Made by a program: the position numbers and the translations under genes | Notes under the pieces: generated by a model | Told to the model about the DNA's origin: nothing | What the model saw: the letters and a program-made list of their open reading frames with translations, nothing else | Database searches by the model: none | Shown here: piece after piece, positions 1 through 11,900 of the stretch | How positions within the stretch are numbered: the stretch's first letter is position 1 | Layout of the letters: each line of letters starts with the position of its first letter | Assembly: GCA_950106755.1 (NCBI GenBank) | Contig: OX467092.1 | Coordinates: 10,664,001-10,728,000, forward strand | Length of the DNA: 64,000 nt | Reading direction: 5' to 3' | DNA from: Climacium dendroides | Taxonomy: Eukaryota; Streptophyta; Bryopsida; Hypnales; Climaciaceae

Positions 1-1237
1 AACTTAGAATACTTTCATCCAACTAATGGCTACTTCATCCAATTGATATCCATTTGAAAAGCTTAGAAAAATTCACTTAATATCTCAATGGAAATAAAGA
101 AAGACTGCTCTACATGAATCAATGATTAGATCTATTAGATAAGTTCCAATTATTCATAATAAGAATGTGAAGAATGGACTTCACACTTTCACTAAGGTGG
201 GTGTTTCCAAATCCACCACTTTTTGCTCTTGTACCTAGTTATTGTTTTTAGATTGGCCAAATTCTCATATTTTCTTGTTGGCAATTTAAAGGAGGTTCCA
301 ACGCACCAAATAAAACAGCATTTGGATCTCATATGCAAAAGTAACAAAGGATCAAATTTGTTTTTTGGTAGATGCTTTAAAATCGTTTCTTCCACATATG
401 CACATATTGATTTTGGAGATGTACATAGAGGGATGATGGCAGTGTTTGGTAAGGTGCAAATTGGGGTATGGTAGAGTGCCCTAAAGGCGCCCCTATTCTA
501 AAAGTGACCACTAACACAAAGATACATTTTGCTTTCTTCATTGTAACAAAATTGTACATTTCTAGAAGTAATATTGTAGCTTTTACTACATAGCAACTTC
601 AAAAATTTATAACAAATTCCACAAAGGTCAAAAAAATATGAAACAACTTGAGTTTGAAGCCAATTCCATTTTTCTCCATTTTTTTTCCTACAGAAATTTA
701 CTGGAAAATTAGGGGTAGTCACGCCTTCTCAGAAGACCAAAAATTCTTCAGGAATGCGAAGTTGGTGAGAGAAAGACGGAGCCAATGGGCTGGTGTTGCG
801 CATGAAGGTGTGACACCCGTTTTTTGACGTGCAAAGGATCGGGAACGAAAAACCAGAGAATGAGTTACATGCTTGAGCTAGTTGATGGTCGCTTGAGGAG
901 CCACGATGATGGTGCAGTAAGAAATGATGATGAAATCTGCCTAGGAGGGTGAATTTTCGAAGTTGGAAGATGAAAAAATAACCGGGAAAACTTCCGGACG
1001 CCGAATTCTTTAGGGTCGGAGGTGAAGAACAAGACTGTCAGATTAACTGGAAATGGTTGCTCAAAAAGATGCGGGCGCCCAACTGGAAATAGCCATGCGA
1101 AACTTCTCCGTTATTTGGACCCGGAATGGAGAAGGTGTGACTACCCCTATTGTTTCAAGGAGTTTAGCTTCCCAAGTGCAATCAGCTCTTGAAAGGTCGC
1201 TTTAAGAGCAGGCTACCGGTACCTTATTATGCAGTAA
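1..1237. other. gene-free repeat-derived DNA
   Basis: I see no convincing gene here. The part around 223-430 resembles, by eye, the tandemly repeated stretch at 37780-38190 (shared runs such as TTTTCTTGTTGGCAATT and TTGATTTTGGAGATGTA). The part around 590-690 resembles 30240-30310 and 31920-31990, so it is dispersed repeat. A GTGTGACACCC motif near 808 is reminiscent of plant LTR ends but has no partner. Short open frames lack introns, domains or coding character. Confidence 0.5.
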
Positions 1238-1491
1238 GAGCATCCCCACCAACTCTTCCATTTCTCTATTTGTTTACTCAGCTTGGGACATCAAATAGGG
1301 ATGAGACCTCACGAGTTCTCCATATGAGCCTCTGGATACAGAACTGGAGAAGAGTTTTACAGAAATCTGTATATTTTAGAGATATAGGTTTTGGATAAAG
1401 GTTGGTGCGGTGAAATTTCTGTATCTCTATCTGCATATGAGGTCCGCTCCTTAAAGCTTTAAAGATACGGAACTCACTGGTGGGGATGCTC
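1238..1491. mobile_element. Tourist-like (PIF/Harbinger-type) MITE
   Basis: A 254-bp element begins GAGCATCCCCACCA and ends with the reverse complement TGGTGGGGATGCTC. It is flanked on both sides by TAA (1235-1237 and 1492-1494), the 3-bp TWA target duplication typical of PIF/Harbinger elements. Internal segments are also inversely related (GGTCTCAT-type runs on both arms). It encodes no protein, so it would depend on a transposase made elsewhere. Confidence 0.8.
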
Positions 1492-2156
1492 TAAAACTTA
1501 TTACCAGCATACTGTTATGGAGAACATGACTATCTTTATTCAAAACCAAGTGGCCCCATGTCCGCCCAGACTGTCCTCCAATAATAAACCCCACATCATT
1601 TGCATGAGACTCCCAACACAACACTCATACAAACAAAGAGGTACTTTTTCTTTCCTTTTTCTAAAAAAAAGGTAGTTTTTTGGGAACAATTGCATGTGAA
1701 CTGTTCCATTCAGAATCTTTCTGTAGAACAGGCCATAACATTCCTGTTCCCTAGTGACGCTCTTTGATGACGTCACCAAATTTTTTTACATGAATCATTA
1801 TAGTTTTAAAATTCACTTTTTGATATCCTTTACCCTTTGGACATTATCATTTGGTGGGTGTTTTTTTAAGGAATTTTAGTATTAATGTAACAAATTTATT
1901 ATCTGGTTTTTACTAATAATCAAATAGGATGATGGCCATGTGGTATAGGACAATTAGCTATGTACAATTTCACAAACCTTATTAATTAGTAGTTGATATT
2001 TTAAGGAGTGGGGGAAAAAATGATGTTTGGAAAAGTTGTAGGAAAATTCAAGATTAGAGTCTCTTGAGTTGTATGGCAAATAAGGAGACAAGGTTATTTT
2101 TGTTATGAATGAAAAGTGCGCATTTGATGGTAGGACCCACCAATGACTCTATTTAA

Positions 2157-2735
2157 CCCCTAAAAGACTGTTTGTTCCCTTGGGTAGATTCCTATTGTCT
2201 CGATTTGTAGTGAATGTTTTTGAGATTTTTGAAATTGTGGAGTTTGCCGAGAGCTTTGTGAATATATAATTTTTGTTTCAATCGGTGCCCAGGAGAAAAA
2301 GTTATGGCACAATAAGCCAAAAACAAAAGTCAATGGGCAGCTCAAAAAAATAAAAATAAAGTAAAAAAAAATCCTAAAATCTTATATTTTTGTTTACATT
2401 TGAAGCTTTGATTCATTCCATTTGGACTAGTTATGAGAAAGTTATAGACAATCTTAGTTTTTCGAGCAATCTCATATTCTTGAAAAAATAACTTATAGGA
2501 TTCATTTGTGAAATCAATGTAATTTTTACAATTTTTCAAAAAAAGTTATTTAGACAAGGTTAGGTTTGCTTTTTAGAACGATCTCACCATTGGAATTATC
2601 ATATGTCAATTCCATCTTGGAGCTATTAATGATTTAGTTTTTTCTTCAATCTTTAACCTACTTCTACTTTAATAAGTTTTTAATGAGTGAAAATTAAGTG
2701 TTTTTTTGTTAAATTTTTTTTCTTAGATTCTCAAC
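2157..2735 (+). mobile_element. TTAA-MITE family C, left part
   Basis: It starts TTAA-CCCCTAAAAGACTG at 2153 and runs collinear with the longer copy at 32764-33680 for nearly 600 bp (shared landmarks: GATTTGTAGTGAATGTTTTT, GAGAAAGTTATAGACAATCT, CAATCTTTAACCTACTTCTA). Similarity stops near 2735, so the right end is missing or replaced. No coding capacity is evident. Reverse copies lie at about 26990-27815 and 54900-55985. Confidence 0.65.
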
Positions 2736-3171
2736 TCACATGACAAAGATTGGTTACATGGTGAGGTTGGCAACTTTGCTCAATATTATTCTTTTTCTTC
2801 TACAAAGTTATATTGGAATGATGCATGATAAAGGATTTTTTTGCTTTTACACACTAGGAGTTATTGTAGGTGAATTGGCCTATTATCACCTTCATCTACC
2901 TTCATGTATTAATGGTGTACATTTTTTTTGGAATGTGCACTATATATACATTAGGGTGGAATTGAAATAAGATTGATTTATTTTCGTGAGTTACTTAGCT
3001 GGGATAAAATGTATCTCATTTTCTTAAAAAAGCTACCTACACTTTTTAATATAATGACCTTTTTTCTGAACAAGCATCTAGAAGCTATTATCATAATAAC
3101 CTTTCTTCATGCCTTTATTGCCTTTAATGTATCCACACCTAAAGTCAACTAAATAAGATGATTTTAGCATT
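2736..3171. other. gene-free AT-rich spacer
   Basis: The open frame at 2740-2970 has no recognisable domain, is low in complexity and has no splice or codon support. I see nothing else in this interval. Confidence 0.4.
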
Positions 3172-3410
3172 AGGAAAAGTTTGAAGCTTGAAAAGTCCAC
3201 CAGTTTTTTATTTTTGGCACCCCAACAATGCAAGTACAAAATAAATTTAAAAATATATATATTTTAAATATTTTAAAAAAAAAATATTTAAAAATTAGTC
3301 AATCTAATGTGACGTTGATGTGGTGCCAATAGTGCCATGTTAGATTTGAAATAATAATTACTTATTTATTTATTTGTAATTGCACCACAAGGGTGCAGAC
3401 ATGGCAACCT
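3172..3410 (-). mobile_element. MITE family F, degraded copy
   Basis: The left end reads GCATTAGGAAAAGTTTGAAG. The element contains, in reverse, the diagnostic run TTTTGTACTTGCA followed by a CCAAAAATAAAA box seen in the copies at 44441-44945 and 55302-55560. The right end is indistinct. Non-coding. This copy is useful because it preserves an uninterrupted version of the site into which another MITE inserted at 44635. Confidence 0.6.
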
Positions 3411-3445
3411 TGGATTTTTTTCTAATTCTTGGTTCCCGTCATTAA

Positions 3446-3665
3446 TCCTTAAATGTCAAGTCGGTGACTGTGGAAATCAGCCCTTTTGGAACCATGTGGC
3501 ATCATCTAGTTTAAAAAAACTAAAAATATTCACTGGAAGTCAAACTACTGTAGAAAATTTTCCCTTTCTACCCCTAATTCTGAGGATGAATAGTTGCATT
3601 TCTATCCTACACAGGAGAATTCCTTGTCATTCATCGGTTGCAAAACGTCCGCCTCGACGTTTAAC
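3446..3665 (+). mobile_element. TTAA-MITE family A, decayed copy
   Basis: The left end is TTAA-TCCTTAAATG (consensus CCCTTAAA). The interior carries the family A landmarks: TGTGGAAATCA, CACTGGAAGTCAAACTACTG, GATGAATAGTTGCA and TTGTCATTCATCGG. The right end, near GACGTTTAACCC, has lost the mirrored GGGTTAA. Length is about 220 bp, as in the other copies. Confidence 0.7.
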
Positions 3666-4404
3666 CCTGAGCGCCCCACAAGCCAAAATGTGGCCTCTTT
3701 GACTTGGAAGGTTGTCCTTCTTTGACTGTTCTTATCTTATCTTTCAAACGGTACGGTCAAATCATTGGTTCATTTCCATGCACCTTTGGACCTCTCTCCA
3801 CTGCCAATTGGTACGGTCAATATTTTGTGAATCTCATTTTTGAATGGTAGTTTAAGAGGAATGAGTTCCAAAAGATTTGGATTTCAATGAATTTGAGCTG
3901 GTGGGCGCTCAAGGGATTAAGGGTTAAGCCATGAAAGTTGTTTGTGAATCTTATTGAAATTCAAAAGGGGATGTCAGATTCTCTTTAATTCTTTGTATTG
4001 AACAACATTTGAATGAACCATGAAAGTGCTGAAAATAGGGGTACTCCAAATCAACCCTAGGCTCTCATGTTCAGAGGACTTATATTTCAGGCCAAAAAAA
4101 CCTGGTTCCAACTTTCCAAGGACTGAGCTTCCTTTGACTCCTTTCTTCTTGTTTGAGGTGAGTGATTGGATGCATTGATTGGATGCATGAGTGAGGCCCA
4201 ATTTTCACAAAGTCAGACTCCGAGTTGACTTTGTTTGCCCCAACTGAAGGGTACCCCAATGTCAACTCTATCCTAAGTGGCAACAAATCAGTTCCAAGTC
4301 AGCAGGCTTGACTTTTCATCCTAGGTGGCAACAAATCAGTTCCAAGTCAGCAGGTTTGATCCATTACTCACATTCACATCATGATCACAATCTTTATAGT
4401 ACCC

Positions 4405-4766
4405 GACTCATTTCCAACCATCACTCCATTTCCAATCTATAGGCTGCTTTTTTTTTCACAAACTTGTGGTGGAGTTCGAGGAACAATTGTGGTGCATTAT
4501 GATTGGCTGTAAGGCTATCAATATTGCAACCAGCCCTGTTTAATTTTGCAATCAGCCTATGGCTGGAAATTGAAAGGTCTATATCACCGTCATAGGTCAA
4601 AGAAAATCTTTCACTGAAAAAATCATAATAATTATATTTTGTATAATAAAAATTTGGAAAAATATAGGATCCTTCCAAACTCTATTTCAGTACATGGGAA
4701 AAACTCCGCACTCAAAGAACTTGCGCTCCAAACATGCGTAATTGCTTAAGTGGTTGGAAATGGGTC
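4405..4766 (+). mobile_element. MITE family H
   Basis: The ends are imperfect inverted repeats: GACTCATTTCCAACCA at the left and TGGTTGGAAATGGGTC at the right. A second full copy in the same orientation lies at 40288-40670, with shared interior runs such as CACTCCATTTCCAATCTATA and AAGGCTATCAATATTGCAAC. No clear target duplication and no coding capacity. The open frames on either strand are interior MITE sequence. Confidence 0.7.
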
Positions 4767-5188
4767 AGCTACTTTATACGGTGAAAATGGCCTCTTGCGA
4801 GGAACCGTAGAAACAACTTGCAGCGAATTAATCAAGCGCTCTAAAACAACAAAGTGCAAATTTCAAATTTCAAAATCCACAATCATGCTCCTAAAACCTT
4901 AATAAATCAAGTCACAATTGTGAATACAAGCCATGACGTCACCATGCTTAGTAGAGGGCTGCAACCCGTTACGTCCAGTGGAGCTGGTCAATAAGCCTAC
5001 CTTGATTTGCAATTTGACTATCTTGGGGCCAATTCTAAAAGGGGCACATATTTTCTAGAGGTTTGCACTTCTTTCATGAATCAAACTCAAGTGGAATTAT
5101 AATTTTCCATCAAAATTGTAATTTCTGTGAATTCTAAAGTGTTCAATCCTGAAATTACAAAACTATCTATGGAGTGTAGTCATAAATA

Positions 5189-5485
5189 TGGGGAATTTCA
5201 TTAAAATGGTGATTATTCTGTGACTTTGGCATTCTCACAATTCAAACTGGGCAGTCTGAATTCTACTAGTGTCCTAGATTTTTGAAATCTATACCATTAT
5301 TAGATATTTGAAATCTAGAAAATATATAGATTTTTTAAACTGATTGGTCTGAAATCTACATCTTTCCTAGATTTCCTAATAGTGGTATAGAGTTCACAAA
5401 TTTGGGACACTAATAGATTTCAGACCGCCCGGTCTGAACTGTGAAAATAGCACATGGAATATCGCCATTTTAATGAAATTCCCCA
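5189..5485. mobile_element. MITE family I (hAT-like), older copy
   Basis: A 297-bp element with inverted ends TGGGGAATTTCATTAAAATG and its complement ending GAAATTCCCCA. A second inner pair of inverted segments is built from repeated TGAAATCTA and GGTCTGAA words. A relative at 44635-44875 has a clear 8-bp target duplication (hAT-type). This copy has no matching 8-mers left; only a TA flanks both ends. Confidence 0.7.
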
Positions 5486-5489
5486 TAAA

Positions 5490-6283
5490 CCCCTTTATTA
5501 ACAACCCATAACCACCCCCTTGTGTGTATCTATTAGCACATAAGTATTCACCAATTATGGTTCAACAAATTACTCTTAAAGGCGTTAATGCACCGGTTGA
5601 TTTTTTTAGTATTCTAGAGAGATTTGGCTGATTTTCTGGACAAATTTGGAGGCGAGAACTAACAAAATTGAGGCCAAATGTAGGGTGCGGAATTGGATTG
5701 TGGACGAAATTGGGCTAGTCTACCTTAATTTATTCATCCACCAAAAATAGAATTTATTTTATAACAATCATTGATTTTATTGTTAGATCATGATGTCTAA
5801 ACTTCAAATACATCTATTTTTAGCTTTTTTGGAATATACATGAAAATAAATTAATCAAAAAAATTCTCATATTAATTTATTCGAAAAATAAAGTAGAAGG
5901 AAGTACTGAGGTTTATAAGAATAAACTAAACTACTAGAAACTTTGACCTAAAATTGAAAAACCTCAATCTCAATGGTGAAAATGTCTTAGCAAATAAGGT
6001 TATAAGGTTGATTTCGCATGTAGTTTCCTTGTAGGTCCTGAACCAAAGTAGCATGGAACCTTGACATTGACAAATATATCTTATGTTTCTAATTTCATAT
6101 TAAAGGAATTCAGAATTGAGTTAAAAAATGACTTCAAAGTGATATCTACCTTCACTATTTACAAACAAAATTCTTTAGATCTATCATCTTGTTAAGTTGG
6201 AATAGAATTTTTACCAAGTGGCCCCATGTCCACCTAGGTATGAAATCTGTAAACGCCATATCTATCCACAAACTAAAACTCCT
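5490..6283. other. gene-free AT-rich spacer
   Basis: I see no gene, terminal repeat or tandem array here. Short open frames are not supported. A run near 6213 (AAGTGGCCCCATGTCC) also occurs near 1548, which suggests a shared old repeat. Confidence 0.4.
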
Positions 6284-6590
6284 CATAACTTTCATCTCAT
6301 TAATTGAAATGGAATGATTAAAAGCTTTTTGTTTATATGTAAATTTAGAGAATCAATTTCAAATTTTTGTGTCTTAAAAAAGAAATTTTTTAAAGAAGTG
6401 TTTTGGGCTGCCCAAGTTACCCATCGCATGTTGAAAATTACATATCATGTAATAACTTTTTAATAAAGTAGTGAAAAGTTATGAAAATTGTTGCGCCATC
6501 AAGATATTCCTCGGGCACATGTTTTGTGCAAGGTTTTGTGAAATTTTCAAAGAAAAAAAATAAAAATTCCATGTGTAGTGAGTTGCCCAA
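6284..6590 (+). mobile_element. TTAA-MITE family D, partial arm
   Basis: This segment begins in CTAAAACTCCTCATAACTTT and is the same sequence as the right arm of the foldback element at 6979-7710 (landmarks ACATATCATGTAATAACTTT and AAAGTTATGAAAATTGTT). It is cut off by the 58-bp tandem array that follows, so it is a broken copy. Confidence 0.65.
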
Positions 6591-6832
6591 AATTGCTATG
6601 ATGTTTGGACCTAATGTTCTTCAACTATTTTTCACAAAAATGTTCCAAAATTGCTATGATGTTTGGACCTAATGTTCTTCAACTATTTTTCACAAAAATG
6701 TTCCAAAATTGCTATGATGTTTGGACCTAATGTTCTTCAACTATTTTTCACAAAAATGTTCCAAAATTGCTATGATGTTTGGACCTAATGTTCTTCAACT
6801 ATTTTTCACAAAAATGTTCCAAAATTGCTACT
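6591..6832 (+). repeat. 58-bp tandem repeat, four units
   Basis: The 58-bp unit begins AATTGCTATGATGTTTGGAC. Units start at 6591, 6649, 6707 and 6765, and a partial fifth starts at 6823. The units are identical or nearly so. The repeat arose inside a family D MITE, since the unit contains that family's GCTATGATGTTTGGACC terminal-region sequence. The near-identity points to recent expansion. Confidence 0.95.
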
Positions 6833-6978
6833 TTCTAGTTCATTGAGCATAACTAATATATTAAAAAAAATTAAACTTTAAATTGTACAAATTTGTACTA
6901 AACAACTATGGAAATTTGAAAAAATAATTTCAAACCATTTGATCTTGTAGATTGCAAGATTATGTTGTTTGAAGTTAA

Positions 6979-7710
6979 CCCCTAAAGGTCCAAACACCCT
7001 TTTTGGCATCATAGTGATTTTGGGTAGCTCACTACAAATGAAATTTTTATTTTTTTCTTTAAAAATTTCCCACAACATGTGCCCAAGGAGTAGCTTTAAA
7101 GTGCAACAATTTTCATAACTTTTCACTACTTGATTAAAAAGTTATTACATGATATGTACTTTTCAACATTCGGCGGGTAGCTTGGACAACCCAAAAAAAT
7201 TCTTTAAAAATCACTTTTATTAAGAAATAAAAATTTGAAATTGGTTCTCTAGACTAATATATACTTGGAAAGCTTTGAATCATTCCATTTCAATTAATGA
7301 GATGAAAGTTATGAGGAGTTTTAGTTTGCAGGTAGGTACATTGTCTAAAAATTCTATACCTACCTACAAACTAAAACTCCTCATAACTTTCATCTTATTA
7401 ATCAAAATTAAATGATTCAAAGTTTTCTACAAATATATAAGTCTAGAGAACGAGTTTTAAATTTTTATTTCTTAAAAAAGTGATTTTTAAAGAAGTCTTT
7501 TGGGTTGCTTGCCGAATGTTGAAAATTACATATCATGTAATAACTTTTTAAGTACATAGTGAAAATTTATGAAAATCGTTCCACCTTAAAGCTACTCCTC
7601 GGACACATGTTGTGTGAAATTTTCAAAGAAAAGAAATAAAAATTTCATTTGTAGTGAGCTGCTGCCCAAAACTGCTATGATGCCAAAAAGGATGTTTGGA
7701 CCTTTAGGGG
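6979..7710. mobile_element. TTAA-flanked foldback MITE, family D
   Basis: A 732-bp near-palindrome. The left end is TTAA-CCCCTAAAGGTCC (TTAA at 6975-6978). The right end is the mirror GGACCTTTAGGGG-TTAA (TTAA at 7711-7714). The arms of about 350 bp remain complementary throughout, and a short centre near 7331-7370 contains GGTAGGTA and TACCTACC. Transcripts from it would form a long hairpin. No protein is encoded. Confidence 0.85.
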
Positions 7711-7714
7711 TTAA

Positions 7715-8921
7715 TAGAAAAGAGATTTTGGGCCCTTCCTAATAAGGTCAACATATTTTGACTCACCTTTGTAGCTTGGATAACTTAGACCATTGGATAG
7801 TTACATATAGTTAAGATTTGCTACAAGGTTTAAAGGAATAGACATCTGATAACATTTCTAACAAAACAAGAAATAAACATCATATCTTTCGACTCAACCC
7901 CAATGCTCTCAAAATATATGAGTGCAATGAAGATGGAAGGAAGTTTCTTGAGCTCACAATTAATAAACATGAACCAAAAACAAAAAGATTTTGCATTGGT
8001 AGATGGAGATTTGTATGATCCAACACAGGACCACAATCTGGCCCTAAATGGGAGTTTGGACCAACAAAAACCTCAGTCCCAATTGTTCCCTTGGGATTGT
8101 AGAAGACTTGGCACCAAAGCCATGCCACCTAAGGTGACACATAGGATGAGTAGTAATTTCAATCCAACCGAAGTATAAAGCCCTTGAATTGAATTAGGAG
8201 AAATTGAGTGACTCTATTGATTCAAACTTGGGAGAGTTTTGGCCAACCTTCAATCTGTCCTCAAGTATCAAAACCGAGCCTCATTTGCATGCCCACAACC
8301 ACCCAACCCAAGCAATTGTTCAAGGCCCATCACAACAAAAGCGCCTGATAAGTCTGCATTTAGGAAACTGGCCACATTCTCTCTTTCCAAGTGAACGACA
8401 GCAGCCAACAAGAACCAGATTGCAGTACTATAAGCTACGAGAACCCAGGTTTCTACTGTCGCTTCGACAGTGGTCCACTTTAAAATAGCAAAACCCGATC
8501 ATACGTAGTGATAAAAGCTTGATCTCCATTGATTTGGTTCTTACACTCGAAGATCTACCAAAACATCACAGCACTTCCCAAAATCACCCCCGCATATGTT
8601 CTGTTAAAATGCTGAAATTGACGCAAACAGTATCCTGTACTTCCACACCCAAGTGCAGGAAGAATTGAGTCAACATGGTAGGTAGTTACGAAAGATTCTA
8701 TTACAACAGATGACACATGAATTGTCGATGTGCAAGATAATTCAATTACTGGTCAACATTGAGCTAATCACCAAATTCTGACCATACAATCTCTCTCTCT
8801 CTCTTTCACTCGTCTGCCACTGCTCCATTTACAAATGCTGAACAGCTTTCTACTTAATCGTCTTACTTTCTATGCAGAGACAAACTAGGCCTACTTCCTC
8901 CTGGAAAAAGCTGATGCACCT
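7715..8921. other. GAPN downstream region
   Basis: No separate gene is supported between the foldback MITE and the GAPN stop codon. The part nearest the stop (about 8500-8921) is less AT-rich, contains a CT microsatellite at about 8791, and is probably 3' UTR of the minus-strand GAPN gene. The open frames at 7903-8178 and 8204-8488 have no recognisable domain. Confidence 0.4.
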
Positions 8922-11900
8922 CTAACCCATCGTATACGATTCAGATGGCAGGTTGATCACCGTGCTCTTGGTCTTGGTCATCATCATGATACTGTTCGTA
9001 ATTCCTTGCGAGCCAATGCCGCTGTCTCGCAAGCCCTGGTACAAAAGAAGGAGCATCAGACTTTGTTATGATCAGCTCATTCAGTGTAGCCCTGCAATTA
9101 CTCTACATGAATACTACAACGAAATCGTTGGAGGTATTATCGTGGAGAAAGTGTACTGTGCAGAGATGGGGTAACAAACCTGGAAGGGGAAGTGATCAGG
9201 TCCTCTTGCTGGTGCTGCGTTGATTTGAATGGTTCCAGACTCCATTGCATCGCTGATCAAAATTGCCTTGTTGATGTCTTTGGTGAAGACACATCCCTGC
9301 AATCCAAATCACGTTGTGAGAAACGTTCGTAGCATCTCCAGATAAAAATTGGATCAACAAGATCAAAAGAAATAGCGGAATTCTCTTGCTAACTATCGCC
9401 TGAGTCCTTGGACTTGATAGGTGGGTATTTTATTGACTCTTCCTCCAGCGGACACAAAGCGACAGTTCGAATATATAGCAAGTCATGGTACCGAATGGAA
9501 ATGAGATGTGTTACGGGAAATAGTAGCATGTTAGGGCTCATCATCCCAAAGTACGAATTTCTTCTGCCCAGAAGAATTGTGAAACAAGGTTGAAGGAATA
9601 GTGGCATTTTAAGGTTGTGAAGTACTCCGTATTCAACACCGAGGATTATACAATGGATTGTAATGAAGAATTTATTGGAAGACATCTATACATAATTATA
9701 GATTTCTATATGAGATGGAAACACTTGGGGTAAGCTACTTGTTCAGGCTTTTCTGTGCAATACTCATTAGAAACTGTGCATATACTCTTGTGAAATCAGT
9801 CTTTTCCCATCCTATTACTACAAAAAACTGATTTCACAAGAGAATATGCACAGTTTCTAATGAGTATTTGAATGTTTCAGGAAGAGCACGTCACTCGACA
9901 GTAATCAGTACCTGAAGTGCGAAGTTGTTTGCATTGCAGTGAGAAATGCCCTCCTCCACAGTCTTGATGCGGATAACAGGGATCACTGGTCCAAATGGCT
10001 CCTCCCAAGCAATTCTCATGTCAGGAGTTACGTGATCAATAAGGACAGGCCAGATCAAGTTCCCTTCTCTCTTCCACTCCTGCGAAGCCACAAGGTTTCG
10101 TGAACACGGAAGTGAGGGATCGGTAGTGAACTCCTCAATTGTTCTATCCAAGATAAGGACTGAATAAATATTACAAAACAACTTCTAGAGACAACACCAG
10201 CGGTTAAACACTGTGGCTCATAAGGTAGAAAGAACTCGGAACATTTTATGGTCAGAAATAGAGGTCATGTGAGCGTATCCTACCTGATGGAACTTAGCAT
10301 TCTTTTTCTTTGCATCCTCCACAAGACCCTGGATGAAATTCGCTGAGGACGCACTAACGACAGGAGTAATATCACAGTTATCTTCAGGCATTCCAACTTT
10401 CAGCTTCGTCATCTTCTCAACAATCTTCGTCACTAGCTCCTCGGCAACTGACTCCATGACACAGATCACCTTGATTGCTGTGCAGCGCTGTCCACTGCAT
10501 GAAAAATCAAGATACCATTAGCATGAACAGAGACATTTTCTGATCCAATACCGTTAAATTCATGAACCAAGTAACCAATTGCTGCATCATGGGTGCCCTA
10601 AAATGAAGGACAAATCAGCTCATTCAAATGAAAGCGAATTCTTTCCAAGTATTCAAGGAGTTAAATGATACTCGCAACGGGATTTGCACCTGTATGAGTA
10701 TCCACCCTTGATGACATTGTTAGCAGCAAGTTCTAAATCGGCATCTTCAAGTACGAGACAACAATCCTTGCCTCCGAGCTCCATCTGAAGTGGAACCATA
10801 CCAGCTTTCTTGGAAATTGAAATGCCAGTATCGCCTCCAGTAAAGCTGCTCACAATTGAACCATGTCATTAGAATTCTAACGAGCTGCAGTGGGCACCAA
10901 AATATTTAGGAATTTTGAATTGTGTAATTTTTTACCTTATGCAATTGATGCCAGGGTGCATGGTCATGAGGTCTCCAATCTCAGAACCCTTCCCAGTAAT
11001 TGCAGCAACCAACCCTTTGGGGAACCCTGCCTTGTGAAGGCAATGCACCATGTGCAAGCAAGAAACTGCACCCTACAAAACCCAGAAGGCTAGGTGAGAA
11101 ATGTTCAACTGATGAAAAGAGTGAGCCGAATACTATTGGCAATGTGTAGCATATAACAAAATCGATTGCGAAACAAGGCGCTACCTGAGTTGGGGGCTTC
11201 AAAATGAGTGCATTTCCTGCAATCAGGGCTGGAGCAATCTTGGACACGGCCAGATTTACAGGGTAGTTGAATGGGGGAATTGCAAGTACAACGCCAAGAG
11301 GAATCTGCAGGTTGCCATGACACATGTTAACAATGCCAGAAGTAAGGCCCACTTCATATTGGACAGCAGAAACAACCACCTTCAAACTTGAACCAACATC
11401 ATGTCCAACTAGGGGTGAGGCCACAAGCTTAAAACAGTTCCTTGTAATTTATGGCGCTTTATGACGCATTGTGACGCGCCTGAGGTAACAAGCGCCAGAT
11501 CCATCTCAAAAAGACAACTCGCAACCTTGTTATCTCAAGTATTCTTCGCATGCCCCATAGGAGGGAGCCTCGTAAGGACCACCTCTTTATTCTCTTTACT
11601 ATTGTTCCGACGCTAGTAAACATTGAATAAGCGAGGCAAACGGAATCAAGATTTAGTTTTGCAACATTTATAATGAAGGAATTTTTCTTATCTCGAGTTT
11701 GTTGCATCGACCTATGCAATGTAAAATAGCCCTAATACGTGGTCAATGAACCTGAAACCCTATGTACAAGGAAATTTATGGCATGTGGAGGCGTTGTACC
11801 TTAGATGCAAGGCAGTATTTATTCCTGCCATTTCCTGGGAAGCTGTCAGAAACCAAGAACTTGCCCTCAGCCAAGATTCTAATGCCCTCCTCTGCGGAAT

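Noticed and set aside
800..1190. LTR retrotransposon end (TGTGACACCC-like word) near 808, and TGTAACACCC near 61711
   Set aside because: No paired LTR, primer-binding site or coding domain is visible, and the two words lie in unrelated contexts.
6481..6840. CRISPR-like array at the 58-bp repeat
   Set aside because: The units are contiguous tandem copies without unique spacers, in a plant nuclear context.
9389..9420. Possible alternative GAPN exon (minus-strand IKSKDSGDS, resembling the KDSG motif of the last exon)
   Set aside because: It lies in the wrong intron for that exon, is followed at once by a stop, and the true last exon at 8922-9035 is intact. Probably coincidence.
11105..11424. 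Open frames overlapping GAPN exon 3 and its flanking intron
   Set aside because: Only the part 11185-11304 matches GAPN; the rest is intron readthrough or an off-frame shadow.
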